Shown: positions 26,027 through 33,598 of the stretch, one piece after another
How the letters are laid out: every line of letters begins with the position of its first letter
Position numbering within the stretch: the first letter of the stretch is position 1
Source of the DNA: Hyphomicrobiaceae bacterium
GTDB taxonomy: Bacteria; Pseudomonadota; Alphaproteobacteria; Rhizobiales; Hyphomicrobiaceae
DNA length: 64,000 bases
Assembly (NCBI GenBank): GCA_022842785.1
Contig: JALHOW010000002.1
Span: 372,001 to 436,000 of the forward strand
Direction of reading: 5' to 3'
The notes under the pieces: model-generated
Told to the model about the DNA's origin: nothing
The model's database searches: none
What the model saw: the letters and a program-made list of their open reading frames with translations, nothing else
Program-made: the position numbers and the translations under genes

Positions 26027-26998
26027 TTAGCTGCGCTTTGGATCTCCGGAGGCCGGCGGATCGCGCTCCAGTGCCGCTTTGATCCGCTCAGAATCGACGG
26101 CGATCTCGACACCCGCACGCTCGATCTGCAGCTTCATGGCTGAACGCGAATCCTGCGCCTCCCAGCCGCGTCCCATGGCTTCGACCATATCGGCATAGGC
26201 GAGATTGGAGAGCCGCATGGGCACGCCGAGTTCGCGCCCGAGATCGGTGGCCAGCGTCATATCCTTCAAGGCAAGCTTGAGCGCGAAGGCCGGCGGCTCG
26301 TACTTGTTCGGCAGGAACTGATCGACGAGGCGGTCGAACGTGCGCCCACGACCGACGGCGCCCGTGCGCACGGCCTCCCAAAGCGCGAGCGGCTCGACAC
26401 CGCCCTTGACGCCCATGGTGAACACCTCGGCAAGTGCGGTCTGAACCGCATAACCCGCGCAATTGTGCACGAGCTTGGCGACCGAGCCCGCGCCGATCGC
26501 GCCGATGTGGCGCGCCTGGTCGGAGAAGGCATCCAGCAGGACCTTGTGTTCGTCGAAGCTCGCCTTGTTGCCACCGACCCAGATTGCGAGCCGGCCTGAG
26601 CGGGCGCCTGTGGGGCCGCCGCTCACCGGCGCGTCTAGGAAATGACACCCCTTCTCCGCATAGAGCGCGGCGAGCTTGCGCACGACACTCGGCGCGTTGG
26701 TGGAGAGGTCGAACACAGCCGCGCCGGCCTTGAGGCCAACGAGCAGTCCGCTGTCGGCGGCCGTCGCCACCGCTTCGACTTCCTTCGGACCCGGCAGCGA
26801 TAGAAAGACCACGTCGCAGGATTCGGCGAGTGCGCGCGGGCTCACAGCCCACTGCGCACCCTTGGCGATGAAGGGCTCGGCAGCCTCTCGCCGCACGTCA
26901 TGGACGACGAGGCCGTGATTGGAGCCCTCGAGATACTTCGACAGATTGGCAGCCATATAGGCGCCCATGGTGCCGAGGCCGATGAAACCGACTTTCAT
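26027..26998 (-). CDS. NAD(P)-dependent beta-hydroxyacid dehydrogenase (3-hydroxyisobutyrate dehydrogenase family)
   Basis: A 323-residue enzyme. The N-terminal Rossmann domain starts at once with KVGFIGLGTMGAYMAANL; the substrate loop reads LDAPVSGGPTGARSGRLAIWVGG and the catalytic lysine and conserved Asn lie in GAGSVAKLVHNCAGY. The family oxidises 3-hydroxyisobutyrate, 6-phosphogluconate-like acids, tartronate semialdehyde and related compounds, and close homologues reduce imines, so the substrate is open. It lies downstream of an SDR gene in the same direction with about 140 bp between. Confidence 0.88.
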   Translation of the reverse strand: MKVGFIGLGTMGAYMAANLSKYLEGSNHGLVVHDVRREAAEPFIAKGAQWAVSPRALAESCDVVFLSLPGPKEVEAVATAADSGLLVGLKAGAAVFDLSTNAPSVVRKLAALYAEKGCHFLDAPVSGGPTGARSGRLAIWVGGNKASFDEHKVLLDAFSDQARHIGAIGAGSVAKLVHNCAGYAVQTALAEVFTMGVKGGVEPLALWEAVRTGAVGRGRTFDRLVDQFLPNKYEPPAFALKLALKDMTLATDLGRELGVPMRLSNLAYADMVEAMGRGWEAQDSRSAMKLQIERAGVEIAVDSERIKAALERDPPASGDPKRS

Positions 26999-27136
26999 TT
27001 ATTGTTCCTCCCAATGCTGCCGAGCGGCATTCCTCAGCTAAGCACGTCCGCCATCACCGCGCGACAGGCGCCGCGACAACTGCATGACGCGGTCGCGGAG
27101 ATCGCGCAGCTCGGTTTGCTCGAACTGCCGTGCGGC

Positions 27137-27895
27137 CTAGAACGCGAGCCGCAGCGCTCCGCCGTCCACGGGAATTGTCGTGCCGGTGATATAGGCGGCC
27201 TGAGGCGAGGAAAGAAAAGCAATCAGCGGCGCGACCTCCTCAGGCTCACCGAAGCGACCAGCCGGAATGTTGCGCTCGATGAATATGCGGCGCGAATCCT
27301 CGGTCGGATGCAGGCGATTGAGGATCTGCACGCTGTTGATGCGACCTGGCGCAATGCAATTGACCGTTATTCCGTGTGAAGCAACGTCGGCAGCGAGCGC
27401 CTTCGACCAACTCTCCAAGGCAGCCTTGGCCGGGGAGGCTGCATTGAGCGCCTTGGCGACGATCGCGCCCGTGACATTGACGATGCGGCCCCACTTCGCG
27501 GCCTTCATGCCCGGCAGCAACGCCTCGGTGAGCTTGCGCGCAGAGCGGAAGTTGAGTGCGAAGGATTCCTCCCAGGCGTCGTCGCCTGCATCGGATAGAA
27601 TCGGGCGCGCACCACCGGCATTGTTGATCAGAACGTCGACGCCTCCGAGCGCGGAGAGCGCAGCGCGCGCGATGGCCACCGGTCCTTCCAGCGCGGCGAG
27701 ATCGCCGGTCAGAATAATCGGCGCGACGCCACCCGCTGCAACAATTTCCTGATGGAGGGATTCGAGTGCGCGAGCATCGCGCGCGGCAATCGCAATGCTG
27801 GCACCTTCTGTGGCGAGCTGCTTCGCGACGGCGCGGCCGATGCCGGTGCTGGCACCCGTGACGAGGCAGCGACGGTTAGCAAGTTGCAGGTCCAT
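27137..27895 (-). CDS. Short-chain dehydrogenase/reductase family protein lacking the usual catalytic tyrosine
   Basis: A 252-residue SDR protein with the cofactor motif TGASTGIG near residues 13-20 and NNAG in VDVLINNAGGARP. The canonical YxxxK active site appears as ASPAK in LNAASPAKAALESWSKALA: the lysine is present but the tyrosine position is alanine. The usual serine is also not evident in RIVNVTGAIVAKA. The C terminus is the common GTTIPVDGGALR. It may be a catalytically altered subgroup of the FabG-like family. I have seen related NAA-type motifs in SDR proteins but cannot name a proven reaction. Confidence 0.85.
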   Translation of the reverse strand: MDLQLANRRCLVTGASTGIGRAVAKQLATEGASIAIAARDARALESLHQEIVAAGGVAPIILTGDLAALEGPVAIARAALSALGGVDVLINNAGGARPILSDAGDDAWEESFALNFRSARKLTEALLPGMKAAKWGRIVNVTGAIVAKALNAASPAKAALESWSKALAADVASHGITVNCIAPGRINSVQILNRLHPTEDSRRIFIERNIPAGRFGEPEEVAPLIAFLSSPQAAYITGTTIPVDGGALRLAF

Positions 27896-27966
27896 GATGC
27901 GATAACTCCGGACGAAGGATGGCTTTGCCCGGAGTTATCCCGATATTGGCCTGCCTTACAAGTTGC

Positions 27967-28161
27967 TCACATCCACCAGGGAGAGAGCGCAAGACGCGCG
28001 CGCTCCTCCTCCCAGGCTTCGCGGTCGGCCTCAGCATCGATCTCGGTCCCGATGGGCGCCGCAGGCCAGTCATAGGCCTGCAGGAGCTGAGTGCCTAACT
28101 TCGTCAGCCCTTCTTGCCACCACGCAGCAAAGCTGCGGAGCGCATCGAGCAATCCGCTCAT
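27967..28161 (-). CDS. Small hypothetical protein, 64 aa
   Basis: A tryptophan-rich small protein (SFAAWWQEGL, YDWPAAPIG, SPWWM at the C terminus) with an acidic helical segment (AEADREAWEEERARL). No family recognised. Its ATG overlaps the stop codon of the preceding 80-codon gene by 4 bp, so the two form a coupled pair. It contains no cysteine, which is notable because the pair lies downstream of a cysteine-rich leader ORF. Confidence 0.6.
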   Translation of the reverse strand: MSGLLDALRSFAAWWQEGLTKLGTQLLQAYDWPAAPIGTEIDAEADREAWEEERARLALSPWWM

Positions 28162-28400
28162 GTGACCGCCTCCATTCTGGGTTGATCCAAACTTGAGATG
28201 GCTCTCCAGCCGCGCTTGCCGACCCGCTCGATGTCGCGCGCCGCGCGTTGTGCCGCCTGGGTACTTGCAAATATGTGCCCGTCCAATGCATCGAACGAGC
28301 GCGCCGATGAGAAGAAGCGGAAGCCGCGCCCGCCCTCCTTGCGCACGACGATGCCTATGGTTTCACCCTGCGTATCTTCCACTGTGTAGCCTTCAGACAT
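28158..28400 (-). CDS. Small hypothetical protein, 80 aa
   Basis: A soluble protein with an N-terminal beta-rich region (YTVEDTQGETIGIVVRKEGGRGFRFFSS; key part IGIVVRKEGGRGF) and a helical middle (STQAAQRAARDIERV). Not recognised. No clear ribosome binding site precedes the ATG at 28400; a CCGCGATCGCGG palindrome lies 15-26 bp upstream instead. It is the first full-size ORF after the leader peptide ORF and is coupled by ATGA to the 64-aa gene. Neither protein contains cysteine. Function unknown; control by the leader is inferred from position. Confidence 0.6.
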   Translation of the reverse strand: MSEGYTVEDTQGETIGIVVRKEGGRGFRFFSSARSFDALDGHIFASTQAAQRAARDIERVGKRGWRAISSLDQPRMEAVT

Positions 28401-28501
28401 GATTGACCGTTCGCCCGCGATCGCGGTGCGCCTCTGCTGTTCGAATTTTCGATTGGATGTTGCGGCTCACGACCTGCGGGGTGCGCAGGCGAGCATCCTT
28501 C
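28401..28501 (-). promoter_or_regulatory. Leader-to-gene region with nested hairpin, possible attenuator
   Basis: About 100 nt separate the leader peptide stop from the 80-aa gene. On the reverse strand it can fold into a nested hairpin: GGATG/CATCC outer arms (28455-28498) around CCTGCG/CGCAGG. A further palindrome CCGCGATCGCGG lies at 28415-28426. There is no clear T-run, so control of translation start or a Rho-type mechanism is as likely as a classic attenuator. Confidence 0.45.
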
Positions 28502-28579
28502 TCAGCAACAACAGCAACGACAGCACATGCTGCGGGCAACAACGGACGGCACGTGAACTTCACCGGATAGATTGATCAT
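28502..28579 (-). CDS. Cysteine-rich leader peptide, 25 aa, ending MCCRCCCC
   Basis: An ATG at 28579 has a strong ribosome binding site (AGGAG, eight bases upstream) and opens a 25-codon frame that ends with seven codons containing six cysteines (CCRCCCC) directly before TGA. Six Cys in the last seven codons is far from chance in this genome, where cysteine is rare. The form is that of a leader peptide whose translation slows when charged Cys-tRNA is scarce; poly-cysteine leaders acting on sulfur genes have been described in mycobacteria. Downstream genes here are two small proteins of unknown role; the upstream gene encodes an LLM-class monooxygenase of a type often linked to organosulfur use. 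Confidence 0.75.
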   Translation of the reverse strand: MINLSGEVHVPSVVARSMCCRCCCC

Positions 28580-28805
28580 CTCAGAGCTCCTATCGATCAG
28601 GAGTTCGCAAGCCCTGCTTACGATACCTTAGCGTTTGATCACGCGGCGCAAGTCTCTTTGCTCCAAATCACCGCGGCTGGCCCTGGCAAGGGCCGACACT
28701 GCCAATGTATGGGGATTTCGTCTTCAGCCAACGAAGTGTTTCTCAGATGCTTATGAAGCATACCGCTGCATGGGCGGAAGTGGCGGCCCTCGGGCCGCCC
28801 CGAAA
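28580..28805 (-). other. Intergenic region upstream of the cysteine-rich leader
   Basis: Holds the promoter of the leader ORF and the 3' end of the monooxygenase mRNA. The GC-rich inverted repeat GGCGGCCC/GGGCCGCC at 28782-28799 lies 7 bp past the monooxygenase stop and is a likely terminator for it. ATCGATCAGGAG just before the leader carries its ribosome binding site. I see no other ORF. Confidence 0.5.
28782..28799 (-). terminator. GC-rich hairpin after the NtaA-type monooxygenase gene
   Basis: GGCGGCCC at 28782-28789 and GGGCCGCC at 28792-28799 form an 8-bp inverted repeat with a very tight 2-base centre (so six or seven pairs in practice). It follows the reverse gene by a few bases and separates it from the leader peptide region. 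Confidence 0.5.
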
Positions 28806-30134
28806 TCAGCCTGGGAAGTACTTATTATCCGGTCGCGGCAGACCGAGGTTCTCGCGCAGCGTGAGCCCCTCGTACTCGCGGCGGAAAATGCCGCGTCGTT
28901 GCAGCTCGGGCACCACGCGATCTACGAAGTCGTCGAGCCCGGCTGGCAGATACGGAAACATGATGTTGAAGCCGTCGCTGCCATCCTCGACGATCCATTG
29001 CTCCATCTCATCGGCAATGGTCTTGGGCGTTCCGACAAACGACAGGCCGGCATAGCCGCCAAAGCGCTGAGCAAGCTGGCGCACTGTCAGGTTCTCACGC
29101 TTGGCCAGTGCAATCGCGCGTTCGCGGCCGCTCTTGCTCGCATTCGTCTCGAGAATATCGGGAAGAGGACCATCGGGATCGAACTTCGTGGCATCATGTC
29201 CGATGGCAATCGAGAGCGATGCGATCGCGCTTTCGTAGTGCACGAGGCTGTCGAGATGCGCACGCTTGGCCCGCGCCTCGTCGACCGTGTCGCCGACGAT
29301 CACCAGCGCACCCGGAAGTATCTTCAGGTTGTCCCGCGGTCGTCCGAGCACATCCATGCGGCCTTTGACGTCCGCGTAGAAGCTCTTGCCGCCGGCCAGA
29401 TTGCCGGGCGCCGCAAAAATGACCTCGGCAGTCTCGGCTGCGAGCTGGCGACCTGCTTCGGACGCCCCCGCCTGCACGATCACCGGCCAACCCTGGATCG
29501 GTCGCGCAACGTTGAGCGGCCCGCGGACGGAGAAGTGCGGGCCCTTGTGATTGAGAACGTGCATCTTCTCGGGGTCGAAATAGATACCGCTTCCGACATC
29601 GCGGATAAAGGCATCGTCCGCCCAGCTGTCCCAGAGGCCGGTAACGACATCGACGAACTCACGCCCGCGCTTGTAGCGGTCGCCGTGCTCGACATGCTCC
29701 TCGAGACCAAAATTCAAAGCGGCATCAGGATTAGAGGTCGTAACCACGTTCCAGCCAGCGCGACCGCCGCTCAGGTGATCCAGTGCCGCGAACCGGCGAG
29801 CGACATGATAAGGCTCGTCGAACGTCGTCGATGCTGTTGCTATGAGGCCAAGGCGTTCGGTAACGACAGCGAGTGCCGGTAGCAGCGTCGGCGGATCGAA
29901 GGATGTAACGGTAGCGCTTCGCTTCAGCGCATCCATCGGCATGTTGAGCACGGCCAGATGATCGGCCATGAAGAACGCATCGAACTTCCCCTGTTCCAGC
30001 TTCTGCGCGAAGCGTTTCAGGTGCGCAAAGTTGAAATTGGCATCAGGCGTGCCGCCGGGATAGCGCCACGCGGCAGTGTGAATGCTGACCGGTCGCATGA
30101 ATGCGCCGAGCCGCATCTGTCTTGATTTGCTCAT
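28806..30134 (-). CDS. LLM-class flavin-dependent monooxygenase, NtaA/SnaA/DszA family
   Basis: A 442-residue luciferase-like TIM-barrel enzyme. Landmarks of the NtaA/SnaA/DszA group are the start RLGAFMRPVSIHTAAWRYPG, the early FAQKLEQGKFDAFFMADHLAV, ALDHLSGGRAGWNVVTTSNPDAALNFG (key parts LSGGRAGWNVVTTSN) and HFSVRGPLN. These enzymes use FMNH2 supplied by a separate reductase to oxidise nitrilotriacetate, sulfones, sulfonates or similar compounds. No reductase or transporter gene is adjacent. The nearby cysteine-rich leader makes a sulfur-scavenging role attractive, but this is inference. Confidence 0.88.
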   Translation of the reverse strand: MSKSRQMRLGAFMRPVSIHTAAWRYPGGTPDANFNFAHLKRFAQKLEQGKFDAFFMADHLAVLNMPMDALKRSATVTSFDPPTLLPALAVVTERLGLIATASTTFDEPYHVARRFAALDHLSGGRAGWNVVTTSNPDAALNFGLEEHVEHGDRYKRGREFVDVVTGLWDSWADDAFIRDVGSGIYFDPEKMHVLNHKGPHFSVRGPLNVARPIQGWPVIVQAGASEAGRQLAAETAEVIFAAPGNLAGGKSFYADVKGRMDVLGRPRDNLKILPGALVIVGDTVDEARAKRAHLDSLVHYESAIASLSIAIGHDATKFDPDGPLPDILETNASKSGRERAIALAKRENLTVRQLAQRFGGYAGLSFVGTPKTIADEMEQWIVEDGSDGFNIMFPYLPAGLDDFVDRVVPELQRRGIFRREYEGLTLRENLGLPRPDNKYFPG

Positions 30135-30434
30135 GATCGCCTCGTCGGTTTGCGGGGCATTCGGCGGGTGCAGTCATCCCCGCTCTCATTGGTCAGCCGC
30201 AACTATCGAGCCAGCCTAAGCAGAAGCAAATCACAAAATGTGGAATGAAAACGGGGCGTTTTAGACTGCGGAACAGCAATCTAAAGCACAATCTCCGCAT
30301 TGAAATTGCTTTTCACGGCGGCGCTCGGAAATAGTACGTGATCCTTCTCAAGCACACCGAGCGGCGCCCGAAATGAGAAGGGAGCCTGCGGCGTTGCCGT
30401 GGCTCCCTTCATCTGTCAGTCCGCAGTGAGCGCG
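30135..30434. other. Intergenic region between two reverse genes
   Basis: About 300 bp containing the terminator of the OmpA-family gene (30377-30410) and, nearer 30200-30330, an AT-richer stretch with runs such as AAATCACAAAATG that probably holds the promoter of the monooxygenase gene. No ORF with a ribosome binding site is visible. Confidence 0.45.
30377..30410 (-). terminator. Hairpin terminator after the OmpA-family gene
   Basis: GAAGGGAGCC at 30377-30386 pairs perfectly with GGCTCCCTTC at 30401-30410 (10-bp stem, 14-base loop). On the reverse strand it is followed by TCATTTC, a weak U-rich tail. It lies 25 bp past the stop of the reverse gene. Confidence 0.75.
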
Positions 30435-32225
30435 CTAGCGATCGCGGAACTCACCGAGCAGCGGTGTGATACGGCGGAAAGCAACGCGCCGGTTATGTCG
30501 CTCGGGGGCTTCAGTCTGTATCTTGAGATACTGCTCGCCATAGCCTTGCGTGACGAGGTTCTCGACTGGCACGCCGAACTCGGAGACAAGGATATCGGCG
30601 ACGGACTCTGCACGCCGATCGGACAGCGTCAGATTGTCCTCATCGGACCCGACGGCATCCGTATGCCCCTCGACGAGAAACATCTCGGCCTCGTTGCGCT
30701 CCAGCATCCGCTGGACGATGCGCGCCAGACGGGCGAGCTTCGGATACTGGTCCGGCGCCACTTCGAACGAGCCGAACTCGAAGTTGACCGTATCGAGGTC
30801 GATGCGGCGCATATGATCGCGCAGCGGCGCGCTGTAGCGGATCTCGTCGAGCGAGTAGCCCCGCTCGAGGCGACTGATCGGCGGCGCCGACAACGCCTCG
30901 TAGAGATCGTCGTCCGAAGCCTCGTCGTAATCGACGATATAGCGATTGCGCGGAATAGTAATCTGCGGGGGCGCTAACGCGAGCCCAACGCCGATGCCTA
31001 GGGCGCCAACGCCAATACCGATGCCGACATCGCGATAGAAGCGACGATTGTCGATGAAGACGACCTCGTGTCCGCCACGGTCACGGCGCCAGCGGCGCAG
31101 AATGCGGCCGTTCCGGTCGACTTCGGTGTAGACGCGGGAGCCGTCAGGACGCTCGAAGTACGTCTCTCGGCGGCCTTCGCCGAGATCCCGCGAGCGAGCG
31201 TTAGGGCTGAAGCGCTCAAACGCGCGGCCCTCGTCGCGGCGGATGACCATGCGGCCCTGGTCACGAATGATCACCCGGTTGCCGGGCTCCTCGATGACAC
31301 GGCGGCCGCCCTCGACGCGCTCGACGCGGCCCTTCTTGACCTCATCCAGTCGCTCGGGTCCGCTGCGCTGAGGGCGCTGCCAGCGCCCTTCTCTCGGCCC
31401 ATCGCCGCCACCGAAACGCGGCTGCCCATCCGGACGCCCATCTCGCTCGCGACCTGGCTGCTGACCGAAGCGATCATGATCCGGCCCACCGCGATCAGGC
31501 CCAGCGTCGCGACGCTCGCGGGATTGATCCGGCTGCCCGGGGCGCGCCTGCTCTGGACTACGTCCGCGCCGACCATCGTCGCTACCTGATGGTTGATCGC
31601 GCGGCGGCATCACCTGCCGCTGCTGCTCAGGCTCGCCTTTTGGACCACCTGGGGGTGGACCGCGACCGACGTCGGGCCGTCCCGGCGGCTCTGTTTGCCG
31701 AGGCGGCGCAACCTGACGCTGCTCCTGAGGCTCACCTTTTGGCCCGCCTGGAGGTGCCGTGCGACCGAATTCAGGGCGCTGCGGCAGCTGCTGCGGTTGC
31801 ACCTGCTGAGGCTGAGGCTGTGGTTGCTGCTGCGGCGCCGCGCGCTCGCGCCGGTCGTCCCGCCGCTCTTCACGCCCGGGCCGCTCGCCGCGATCCTGCC
31901 GTCCGGGCTGCGATCCACGCTGGTCCGGCTGTTGCCCACGCTGCTCCTGCTGTTGCGGCGGCGGTGCGGCGCGCTCGCCGGAACGTCCGCGCTCCTGGCC
32001 TCGGTCTTGGCCCCGCTCCTGCGGCCGTTCTTGCGGCCGTTCCTGGCGCTTCTGCTCGCGCTGGCGGCGGTCCTGATCGTCCTGATCCTTGTCTCTCTCC
32101 TGTGACCGCTGGGCGTGCGCCTCTGGCGCAACCGGCCCGCCAGCAAGCCCGATCCAGCTCGTCCCCGCGAGCGCGGCGGTCATCGCCAGCGGCAGCAGCT
32201 TCGAACCCTTGGTACGTCGTGTCAT
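30435..32225 (-). CDS. OmpA-family protein with long Q/P/R-rich low-complexity region
   Basis: A 596-residue exported protein. A Sec signal peptide (cleavage near AHAQR, residue 39) is followed by about 250 residues rich in Gln, Arg, Pro and Gly with no cysteine, including a 33-residue tandem repeat that contains PPGGPKGEP at about 158 and 191. A charged region to about 390 follows, then a Gly-zipper hydrophobic segment (GIGIGVGALGIGVGLALAPP, about 400-420) and a C-terminal OmpA peptidoglycan-binding domain from about 478 (FEFGSFEVA, EGHTDAVGSDEDN, LSDRRAESVADIL, GYGEQY). The OmpA domain would bind peptidoglycan while the long disordered part spans the periplasm. Related proteins occur in Rhizobiales; the function is not known. 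Confidence 0.88.
   Translation of the reverse strand: MTRRTKGSKLLPLAMTAALAGTSWIGLAGGPVAPEAHAQRSQERDKDQDDQDRRQREQKRQERPQERPQERGQDRGQERGRSGERAAPPPQQQEQRGQQPDQRGSQPGRQDRGERPGREERRDDRRERAAPQQQPQPQPQQVQPQQLPQRPEFGRTAPPGGPKGEPQEQRQVAPPRQTEPPGRPDVGRGPPPGGPKGEPEQQRQVMPPRDQPSGSDDGRRGRSPEQARPGQPDQSRERRDAGPDRGGPDHDRFGQQPGRERDGRPDGQPRFGGGDGPREGRWQRPQRSGPERLDEVKKGRVERVEGGRRVIEEPGNRVIIRDQGRMVIRRDEGRAFERFSPNARSRDLGEGRRETYFERPDGSRVYTEVDRNGRILRRWRRDRGGHEVVFIDNRRFYRDVGIGIGVGALGIGVGLALAPPQITIPRNRYIVDYDEASDDDLYEALSAPPISRLERGYSLDEIRYSAPLRDHMRRIDLDTVNFEFGSFEVAPDQYPKLARLARIVQRMLERNEAEMFLVEGHTDAVGSDEDNLTLSDRRAESVADILVSEFGVPVENLVTQGYGEQYLKIQTEAPERHNRRVAFRRITPLLGEFRDR
31569..31766 (-). repeat. Tandem 33-codon repeat inside the OmpA-family gene
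   Basis: Codons for residues about 154-186 and 187-219 encode two diverged copies of a unit built on GRxxPPGGPKGEPxxQRQVxPPR. The DNA copies remain similar (TTTTGGCCCGCCTGG against TTTTGGACCACCTGG), so this looks like an old internal duplication that could vary in copy number between strains. Confidence 0.75.
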
Positions 32226-32494
32226 TGCGTTTCCGCCTCTTCATGTGCCGACTGTCGCGACGCGGGACATTCCGTGTCGGCGGCTTCATCGTCACGCGGC
32301 TACGGACAAAAAGTGTCGGAGACATGACCTCCTGGCGTCGTGATCCCCCGGCCGCCGCGCGCTTCCGGAACAACTCCTTCCACAGGGTGTGCGTTCCTGC
32401 GCCTGCCGTATCCTCACAGTCCGAGTTGGCATTTGACGCCAACTGATCACGACGACACGATGCTAATTGACAGTCATTCAGGGGAAACGCAGCC

Positions 32495-33586
32495 ATGGGC
32501 AAAACAAAGTTCGGCATATTCAGTCTCAGCCAGGTTCCGGACCTCAACCGCGTCGTCGAAGCCTTCGACGAAGATCTCGGCTATTTCGAGCGCGCCGAGG
32601 AGCTGGGCTTCGACAGCGTCTGGATTGCCGAGCATCTCTTCTCGACCTATGGCCTCGTCACCTCGACGCAGGTCTATGCCGCCGCGATTGCCCAGCGCAC
32701 GAAGCGCGTCCGCATTGGCATGGCCGTCTGCGCCATCCCGTTCAACCATCCCCTGCGCACGGCCTCGGACTATGCGCTCGTCGATGTCCTCTCGCACGGC
32801 AGGCTCGATTTCGGCGTCGGCCGGGCCTACCAGCCGCACGAGTTCGTGGGCCTCGGCCTGCCGATGGACCAAAGCCGCGCAATGCTCGCCGAGGGTCTGG
32901 ATATCGTGCTGAAGTCCTGGACGCAGGAGAAGGTCTCCTACAAGGGCAAGCACTGGACCATCCCCGAACCCGTGGAAGTATTGCCCAAGCCAGTCCAGAA
33001 GCCGCACCCGCCCGTGTATCAGGCGACCATCAGCCCGGAGAGTTTCGAGCAGGCGGCGCGCGGCGGCTTCAATCTCCAGATGGCTTCGCCATTCACCTAC
33101 CGCACGTACCGCGAGACGTGGATGGACGAACTCGAGAAGAGTTGCCGTCACTACGACGCGATCTGCCGCGAACTCGGCAAGGACCCTGCGAAGGCGGAGC
33201 GCATGATCCTTCTGCCGTTCTTCGTCCACGAGGATGGCGCCAAAGCGCGCGAGATCTACAAGCCGCATGTCGAATGGTTCTACGCCAAGGTCACAGCGAA
33301 CCAGCTCGCGGGCGCACCGCAGTCCGGCGAGATCAAGGGCTACGAGCTGACCATGCGCGAGGGCAAGCGGACGCGCGAGATGGGCTATTTGTCGTTCGAC
33401 AAGCTCGTCGAGTACGGGGCGTGTATTGCCGATGATCCGGCAGGCTGCATCGCCAAGCTCAAGGACATGAAGCGCCGCTTCGGCATTACCGAGTTCGCTC
33501 TCTGGCTCAACATCGGCGGCATCGACAAGGCGCACGTCGATCGCGCCATGAAGCTCCTCGCCGAGGAAGTCATGCCGCACGTCTAG
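32495..33586 (+). CDS. LLM-class flavin-dependent oxidoreductase (bacterial luciferase alpha-like)
   Basis: A 363-residue luciferase-like enzyme of the group near the alkanal monooxygenase alpha chain. Typical segments are ERAEELGFDSVWIAEHLFS, AIAQRTKRVRIGMAV, HPLRTASDYALVDVLSHGRLDFGVGRAY and EGLDIVLKSWTQEKVSYKGKHW (shown in parts). Reduced FMN or F420 cofactor use cannot be told apart here; FMN is more likely in this lineage. The gene stands alone, with 270 bp upstream shared with the divergent OmpA-family gene, and ends 12 bp from the stop of the convergent receptor-channel gene. Confidence 0.88.
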   Translation: MGKTKFGIFSLSQVPDLNRVVEAFDEDLGYFERAEELGFDSVWIAEHLFSTYGLVTSTQVYAAAIAQRTKRVRIGMAVCAIPFNHPLRTASDYALVDVLSHGRLDFGVGRAYQPHEFVGLGLPMDQSRAMLAEGLDIVLKSWTQEKVSYKGKHWTIPEPVEVLPKPVQKPHPPVYQATISPESFEQAARGGFNLQMASPFTYRTYRETWMDELEKSCRHYDAICRELGKDPAKAERMILLPFFVHEDGAKAREIYKPHVEWFYAKVTANQLAGAPQSGEIKGYELTMREGKRTREMGYLSFDKLVEYGACIADDPAGCIAKLKDMKRRFGITEFALWLNIGGIDKAHVDRAMKLLAEEVMPHV

Positions 33587-33598
33587 GCGGTCGGCAGC

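Noticed and set aside
31589-32446. 285-codon Ala/Arg-rich ORF opposite the Q/P/R-rich arm of the OmpA-family gene
   Set aside because: Mirror of repetitive GC-rich codons; no ribosome binding site or family pattern.
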